A stretch of 17,976 nucleotides of DNA from an uncultured Blautia sp. (lineage in GTDB: Bacteria; Bacillota; Clostridia; Lachnospirales; Lachnospiraceae), in assembly GCA_900552095.1 (NCBI GenBank), contig URYM01000013.1, positions 1-17,976 of the forward strand, given 5' to 3'. This document shows positions 14,091 through 17,976 of the stretch, piece after piece. Under the pieces are notes generated by a model that worked only from the letters and a program-made list of their open reading frames with translations, did no database searches and had not been told where the DNA came from. Positions within the stretch are counted from its first letter, which is position 1; each line of letters opens with the position of its first letter. The position numbers were made by a program, and so were the translations under genes.

Positions 14091-14560
14091 TTTTCTTCTT
14101 CCTCTGCTGCATTTACCGGCTCCGGCGAACTCTCTTCCTCAGTTCCCTCCTGCTCTTCTACCGGTGTAACCTCTGCTTCTTCGGCCTCTTCCTCCGCCGG
14201 AAGCGGCGCTCCGCACCGCATACAGAAGGCAGCCTCCTTCGGTCCGTGCGCTCCGCAGGAAGGACAGATGCTCTCTCCTCTCTGCTGGGCGATCTGCTCT
14301 CTTAAATCCGCCGCCTGACCTCTCAGACGGGTAATCTCATCACAGACAATGGCAATCTCCTCGCTCATTACCTCTCCATCAATAAAATGCCGGTATACAA
14401 TCTCTCCCAGATCCTGACAGTTCTTGTCAATCTCCCGCTCGGTTCCTGCCAGCTGAGCGCGCAGTTTCTGTACGCCTACTACTTCCTCAGCCTTTTTTCC
14501 CACTTTCTCCGCTGTTTTCGTGATTGTTTTCCCCAGATTTTCCAAAAAGTCTGCTCCCAT
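14087..14560 (-). CDS. Coiled-coil, zinc-ribbon protein with acidic tail
   Basis: A 157-residue soluble protein without an assigned family name. Residues 1-95 are charged and heptad-like (coiled coil). A zinc ribbon follows with Cys99, Cys102, Cys113 and Cys116 (CPSCG...CMRCG). The C-terminal 36 residues are almost entirely Glu, Ala, Pro and Ser. The layout resembles adaptor or scaffold proteins; a DNA-binding role is less likely because of the acidic tail. The position between clpX (14 nt upstream) and the LspA-like gene (4-nt overlap) suggests a role with the unfoldase or at the membrane, which is inference. AAGGAGG eight bases upstream fixes the start. Confidence 0.8.
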   Translation of the reverse strand: MGADFLENLGKTITKTAEKVGKKAEEVVGVQKLRAQLAGTEREIDKNCQDLGEIVYRHFIDGEVMSEEIAIVCDEITRLRGQAADLREQIAQQRGESICPSCGAHGPKEAAFCMRCGAPLPAEEEAEEAEVTPVEEQEGTEEESSPEPVNAAEEEEK

Positions 14561-14574
14561 AAATAAATCCTCCT

Positions 14575-15987
14575 TTATTTTGCCTCCAATCGGAGCGGTT
14601 CCTGCCCCCGCAGAGTAATAACCGGTCCTCCCCGATGCTCAATATATTCTTCTGTTATCACAACCTGCCCGATCGAATCATCCTTCGGGATCTCATACAT
14701 GATATCCAGCATAAACTCTTCCAGGATCGCACGCAGAGCCCTCGCTCCTGTGTCCTTCTCCAGCGCCAGTCTGGCAATCGCGTGAAGAGCCCCCTCATCA
14801 AAATCCAGTTTTACTTCATCCAGCTCCAGAAGCTTCTTATACTGTTTCAAAATTGCATTTCGCGGCTCCTGCAGGATCTTTACCAGCATGTCTTCTGTCA
14901 GACCCTCCAGGGTACAGATCACCGGAAGTCTTCCCAGAAACTCAGGAATCATACCGTAATTTCTCAGATCCTCCACCGTAACCCGGGACAAAAGATTCTT
15001 TTCCTTATCATACTTATCCTTCAGATCTGCCTGGAATCCCAGGGAAGAGTTCTTGTTCAGACGCTCCTTGATAATATTCTCCAGATCCGGGAAAGCCCCT
15101 CCGCAGATAAACAGAATGTTTTTCGTATTTACCGTGGTCAGCGGCACCATGGCGTTCTTGCTGTTGGCTCCCACCGGCACTTCGATGTCGCTTCCTTCCA
15201 GAAGTTTTAACATCCCCTGCTGAACAGCTTCTCCGCTCACATCCCTCTGATTGGTATTCTTTTTCTTTGCTATCTTATCAATCTCGTCAATGAAAATGAT
15301 TCCATGTGAAGCCCGCTCCACATCATTATCCGCCACTGCCAGAAGCTTGGATACCACGCTCTCGATATCATCTCCGATATAGCCGGCCTCCGTCAGTGAA
15401 GTAGCATCCGTGATGGCCAGCGGTACATCCAAAAGGCGGGCCAGGGTCTGCACCAGATAAGTCTTCCCGCATCCCGTAGGACCCAGCAGAAGCATATTGG
15501 ACTTTTCAATCTCTACTCCGTCCTCCTGGCCTGCAAAAACCCTTTTATAGTGATTATACACCGCCACCGAGATCACTTTCTTGGCCTGCTCCTGACCGAT
15601 CACATATTCGTCCAGACTCGCCTTGATCTTATGGGGCGCCGGTATATCCTTGATAGAAAACTGCGCCTTTGCCTTCTCTTCCTTCGGCTTTTTCTTCTTC
15701 ACCCTCTGTTTGTTGGGAATCTGATTCTGAAGAGAAGACAGATCCATCATGCTGATGTTCGGCATATTCTGCAGAAGTTCACTGTAGTTCAGATTGCTGT
15801 TATTCATAGCGTCAAAGCTCTTCTGCATACAGTCTGCACAAATGCTGATCTGATTGGGGAGATTGATCATGGGCCCGCATTTACTCTCCGGCCTGCGGCA
15901 GAGAAAACAGATTTTCTCATACTCGTCCTTCTCCTCGGTCTCTTTCTTCTCCAGTTCTGTATCTTCCAGTTTCTTATCCTCTGACAT
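14575..15987 (-). CDS. clpX: ClpX-like AAA+ unfoldase, divergent paralogue
   Basis: AAA+ unfoldase of the ClpX family, which feeds tagged proteins to ClpP. With the start at 15987 it has 470 residues. It has an N-terminal zinc-binding domain (Cys27, Cys30, Cys50, Cys53), a long Lys/Glu linker (about 60-115), Walker A GPTGCGKT (169-176), pore loop GYIGDD (202-207), Walker B IIFIDE (230-235), a ClpP-contacting LGF loop (316-318), the Arg finger in EFLGRLP (Arg353) and sensor II GARALR. The pore loop (normally GYVGED), the LGF loop (normally IGF) and the linker differ from canonical ClpX. The ATG at 16020 is rejected since it overlaps a TATAAT box; AAAGGAAG supports 15987. No clpP or tig is adjacent, so a second ClpX is likely. 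It heads the operon. Confidence 0.9.
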   Translation of the reverse strand: MSEDKKLEDTELEKKETEEKDEYEKICFLCRRPESKCGPMINLPNQISICADCMQKSFDAMNNSNLNYSELLQNMPNISMMDLSSLQNQIPNKQRVKKKKPKEEKAKAQFSIKDIPAPHKIKASLDEYVIGQEQAKKVISVAVYNHYKRVFAGQEDGVEIEKSNMLLLGPTGCGKTYLVQTLARLLDVPLAITDATSLTEAGYIGDDIESVVSKLLAVADNDVERASHGIIFIDEIDKIAKKKNTNQRDVSGEAVQQGMLKLLEGSDIEVPVGANSKNAMVPLTTVNTKNILFICGGAFPDLENIIKERLNKNSSLGFQADLKDKYDKEKNLLSRVTVEDLRNYGMIPEFLGRLPVICTLEGLTEDMLVKILQEPRNAILKQYKKLLELDEVKLDFDEGALHAIARLALEKDTGARALRAILEEFMLDIMYEIPKDDSIGQVVITEEYIEHRGGPVITLRGQEPLRLEAK

Positions 15988-16018
15988 AGAAATCTTCCTT
16001 TCTTCCATCCATGTCCCC

Positions 16019-16047
16019 ATTATAGCTCAAAGCCCTGTAAGACACAA
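16019..16047 (-). promoter_or_regulatory. Candidate promoter of the clpX operon
   Basis: On the minus strand TTGTGT (16042-16047), 17 bp, TATAAT (16019-16024). The perfect -10 box compensates a weak -35. The 5' leader before the chosen ATG would be about 25 nt. Confidence 0.6.
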
Positions 16048-16104
16048 GTGAACTTTTTCTAAACACCCGTCTCTTCCAAACGCGGCAGCGCCCGGACCTT
16101 TTCA

Positions 16105-16158
16105 CAAAAAAGCAGATACAAAAACCCTTCTTTTTCTGCCCGGATCTCTGTATCTGCT
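16105..16158 (-). terminator. Terminator of the htrA-like gene
   Basis: AGCAGATACA (16111-16120) and TGTATCTGCT (16149-16158) form a perfect 10-bp stem; on the minus strand it is followed by six T. It lies 13 nt past the htrA stop. Confidence 0.85.
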
Positions 16159-16171
16159 CCTGTCTCTTTCT

Positions 16172-17842
16172 TTATTCTTTTACAAAATCTTTTCTTGGAG
16201 CCAGGGTCACTTCCACCGTCTGCTCCTCATAGTTCCCGTCATCTGCCCGGGAAATCACCACTTCTACGGTCTCTCCTGCTTTATAATACGTGAGCAGTTT
16301 CTGAAGTTCTGCAAAATCAGATACCTTCTGCCCGTCAAAGCTCTTGATAATATCGCCCGCCTGAATTCCTGCCGCCTCAGCCGGCCCCTCCTCTGTGACG
16401 CTGTTTACGTAGACGCCCACCGGAAGGTTATACATGCTGGAAGCATCGCTGCTCACATTGATGCCGCTCACTCCCAGAAATCCCTGCTCCTCCTCAGAGG
16501 TTTTATCCCTGGTCTGACGGTTCATCAGATTATTCAGGATCGGCTCTGCCTCGTTGATAGGAATCGCATATCCCATACCGTCTGCCGCCTCTCCGGTAGA
16601 ACTTACCACACCTTTTGCCTCATTGATTCCTACCAGTTCGCCTCTCATATTGAAGAGCGCACCGCCGCTGTTTCCGTGATTGATAGCGATATCAAGCTGG
16701 ATCACATCATGCTCTACGTTATCAAAAGTAATCGTCTGATTCAGCGCGCTCACGTACCCGGCTGCCACTGCTGTTCCCTGGCCGAGAGCATTTCCAATCG
16801 CCACCACCTGCTCGCCCTCTTTGAGTGCCTCAGAATCTCCGATCGCTGCCACTTTGATCTGATTTAAAGTCTCTTCCTTAATGTCGCTGATCTTAACTGC
16901 AACCACCGCCAGGTCATTTTCATCTGTTCCCTTTACCGTAGCGGCCACAGACTCGTTGTCAATGAAGGTTACGGTAATCTCAGATGCCCCGTCGATTACA
17001 TGCTCATTCGTAGCGATCAGAAGCTCATCCTCATTTTTCCCGACGATGATGCCGGATCCCGCATTGGAAACTTCCTGCTGATAGTTGCCCCCGAACATCC
17101 AGTCCTGAACCTGCTGTACACTTACGCAGGTAATGGCGACAACAGAAGGTTTCGTATCCTGAACCACCGCAGCCACAGAACCGTAGGTTCCGTTCACATT
17201 GCTCACCGGCTCTGCCTCCTCTGTGCTGCCTCCCTGCCCGGTCTGGCTCAGCTCTACCTTGCTGGTCGAACTTGTGGGGAAATATTTATTTCCAATATAA
17301 TTCACCCCCTGGAAGACTGCTCCGGCCACCAGACCGAAGATAACTGCCAGAGCCACGCTGATCCCTGCTTTCTTTCCAAAACCGGAACTGCTCTTTTTTC
17401 GGGTTTTTTTCGTCTTCTTTCTGTGCGTCTGACTGGTCTGCGTTCCATAACTCTGACTTCCGTACGGCTGACTGGTTTGCGTTCCATAGTTCTGGCTTCC
17501 GTACGGCTGACTGTTCTGATTTTCATAATTCTGGCTTCCGTACATCTGGCTGTTCTGATTTTCATAGCTCTGACTGGTGTACGTCTGGCTGCTCTGACTC
17601 TCCCAGCTCTGGCTTCCGATCTGTTTTCTCTCTTCTGATTCCCACACCGGATCCGACAGCCGGTCTCCGGTCATATGATAGGGGTTATAACTGTGTACAG
17701 ATGCTTCCTCTTTCTTTTCCTGATTTGCTGTTTCTTTTATTTCATCATCAGGATTGTCTGCCTGATCTGCCACCGGCTCCGCGGCAGTTCTCTGCGCTTC
17801 ATCGTTATCATACGTATTTTGGTTCTCCCATCTCTCGTCCAT
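16172..17842 (-). CDS. Membrane-anchored HtrA/DegP-like S1C serine protease with PDZ
   Basis: Surface quality-control protease, probably trimming misfolded extracytoplasmic proteins. The 556 residues comprise a hydrophilic cytoplasmic N-terminus (1-157), a basic stretch (RKKTKKTRKK), one transmembrane helix (about 159-184), a trypsin-like domain and a C-terminal PDZ domain (about 455-548). The catalytic triad is His281 (ATNEHVIDG), Asp310 (ENDLAVVAV) and Ser392 (NHGNSGGALFN). No cleavable signal peptide is seen; the single helix should place the protease outside. The N-terminus is longer than usual and holds five 13-residue tandem repeats rich in Ser, Gln, Asn and Tyr (76-140). GAGG seven bases upstream supports the ATG. 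Its own terminator separates it from clpX. Equivalent to HtrA/YkdA-type proteins of Firmicutes. Confidence 0.94.
   Translation of the reverse strand: MDERWENQNTYDNDEAQRTAAEPVADQADNPDDEIKETANQEKKEEASVHSYNPYHMTGDRLSDPVWESEERKQIGSQSWESQSSQTYTSQSYENQNSQMYGSQNYENQNSQPYGSQNYGTQTSQPYGSQSYGTQTSQTHRKKTKKTRKKSSSGFGKKAGISVALAVIFGLVAGAVFQGVNYIGNKYFPTSSTSKVELSQTGQGGSTEEAEPVSNVNGTYGSVAAVVQDTKPSVVAITCVSVQQVQDWMFGGNYQQEVSNAGSGIIVGKNEDELLIATNEHVIDGASEITVTFIDNESVAATVKGTDENDLAVVAVKISDIKEETLNQIKVAAIGDSEALKEGEQVVAIGNALGQGTAVAAGYVSALNQTITFDNVEHDVIQLDIAINHGNSGGALFNMRGELVGINEAKGVVSSTGEAADGMGYAIPINEAEPILNNLMNRQTRDKTSEEEQGFLGVSGINVSSDASSMYNLPVGVYVNSVTEEGPAEAAGIQAGDIIKSFDGQKVSDFAELQKLLTYYKAGETVEVVISRADDGNYEEQTVEVTLAPRKDFVKE
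17423..17617 (-). repeat. Five 39-bp tandem repeats inside the htrA-like gene
   Basis: Residues 76-140 are five 13-mers with consensus GSQ(N/S)Y(E/G)(N/T)Q(N/T)SQ(P/T)Y: GSQSWESQSSQTY, TSQSYENQNSQMY, GSQNYENQNSQPY, GSQNYGTQTSQPY and GSQSYGTQTSQTH. At the DNA level the last two units are nearly identical, so copy number may vary by slippage or recombination. Confidence 0.92.
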
Positions 17843-17938
17843 AACAATCCCTCGTTCCTTTCTTTTGATGACTTTAGTTTAACCGGGAATTGTGTTAAAA
17901 CTGTGATTATTCTTTTAAAAAAAGATGAATTGATTTTC

Positions 17939-17976
17939 TTACTTTTTCTTCCAGTAGCCCGGGCTTCCGGTCAGCT
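17939..17976 (-). CDS. Possible 3' end of an upstream gene
   Basis: At the right edge one minus-strand frame reads L-T-G-S-P-G-Y-W-K-K-K and then TAA (17939-17941). The composition is protein-like and it would be the tail of a gene cut by the window edge. Eleven codons are too few for identification. The 17843-17938 stretch would then be the htrA promoter region; TAAACT in it is a possible -10 box. Confidence 0.3.
   Translation of the reverse strand, partial: LTGSPGYWKKK

Noticed and set aside
15988..16020. ATG at 16020 as the clpX start
   Set aside because: It overlaps a TATAAT box that fits a promoter, lacks a ribosome site, and the ATG at 15987 has AAAGGAAG upstream.

Overview
The window reads as chromosomal DNA of a low-to-mid GC Firmicute, most likely a Lachnospiraceae-type Clostridium relative. 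The grounds are strong AGGAGG-type ribosome sites, sigma-A promoters of the TTGACA/TATAAT kind, convergent intrinsic terminators, and family variants that I associate from memory with that family (LigA, ClpX and signal-peptidase-II-like proteins). The left edge is not genomic: bases 6-38 match the Illumina Nextera read-1 transposase adapter, so the contig end carries untrimmed library sequence and the first gene is cut off.

Layout, left to right: a 5'-truncated MATE transporter (+) converges with and overlaps a CcdA/DsbD-type membrane protein (-). From there nearly everything is on the minus strand. In transcription order (right to left) the units are: (1) a membrane-anchored HtrA-like S1C protease with PDZ and a 5 x 13-residue Q/N/S/Y repeat; (2) an operon of a divergent clpX, a coiled-coil zinc-ribbon protein, an LspA-like protein and a GtrA-like protein; (3) uppP, divergent from a tRNA-Leu(CAG) on the plus strand; (4) rluF-ligA, coupled by an ATGA overlap; (5) cls-metA, with a strong promoter placed exactly after ligA; (6) a GNAT acetyltransferase; (7) a small AT-rich cassette of a frameshifted XRE-type regulator, DUF4160 and DUF2442; (8) a YiaC-like GNAT with a VOC-fold protein; (9) an ABC-F ATPase; (10) ccdA.

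Most genes are housekeeping: lipid carrier recycling (uppP), cardiolipin (cls), methionine entry (metA, with the acetyl-CoA-type residue Glu111), DNA ligation (ligA), 23S pseudouridylation (rluF) and protein quality control (clpX, htrA). The accessory part is about 4750-6300, AT-rich, with a gene broken at a homopolymer and a GNAT whose C-terminus runs into apparently foreign sequence. The points most worth checking are the ClpX2/zinc-ribbon/LspA-like/GtrA operon, the XRE-DUF4160-DUF2442 cassette, the HtrA repeat tail, and several long perfect hairpins at gene ends. I see no CRISPR array, transposase, integrase, rRNA or clear riboswitch.
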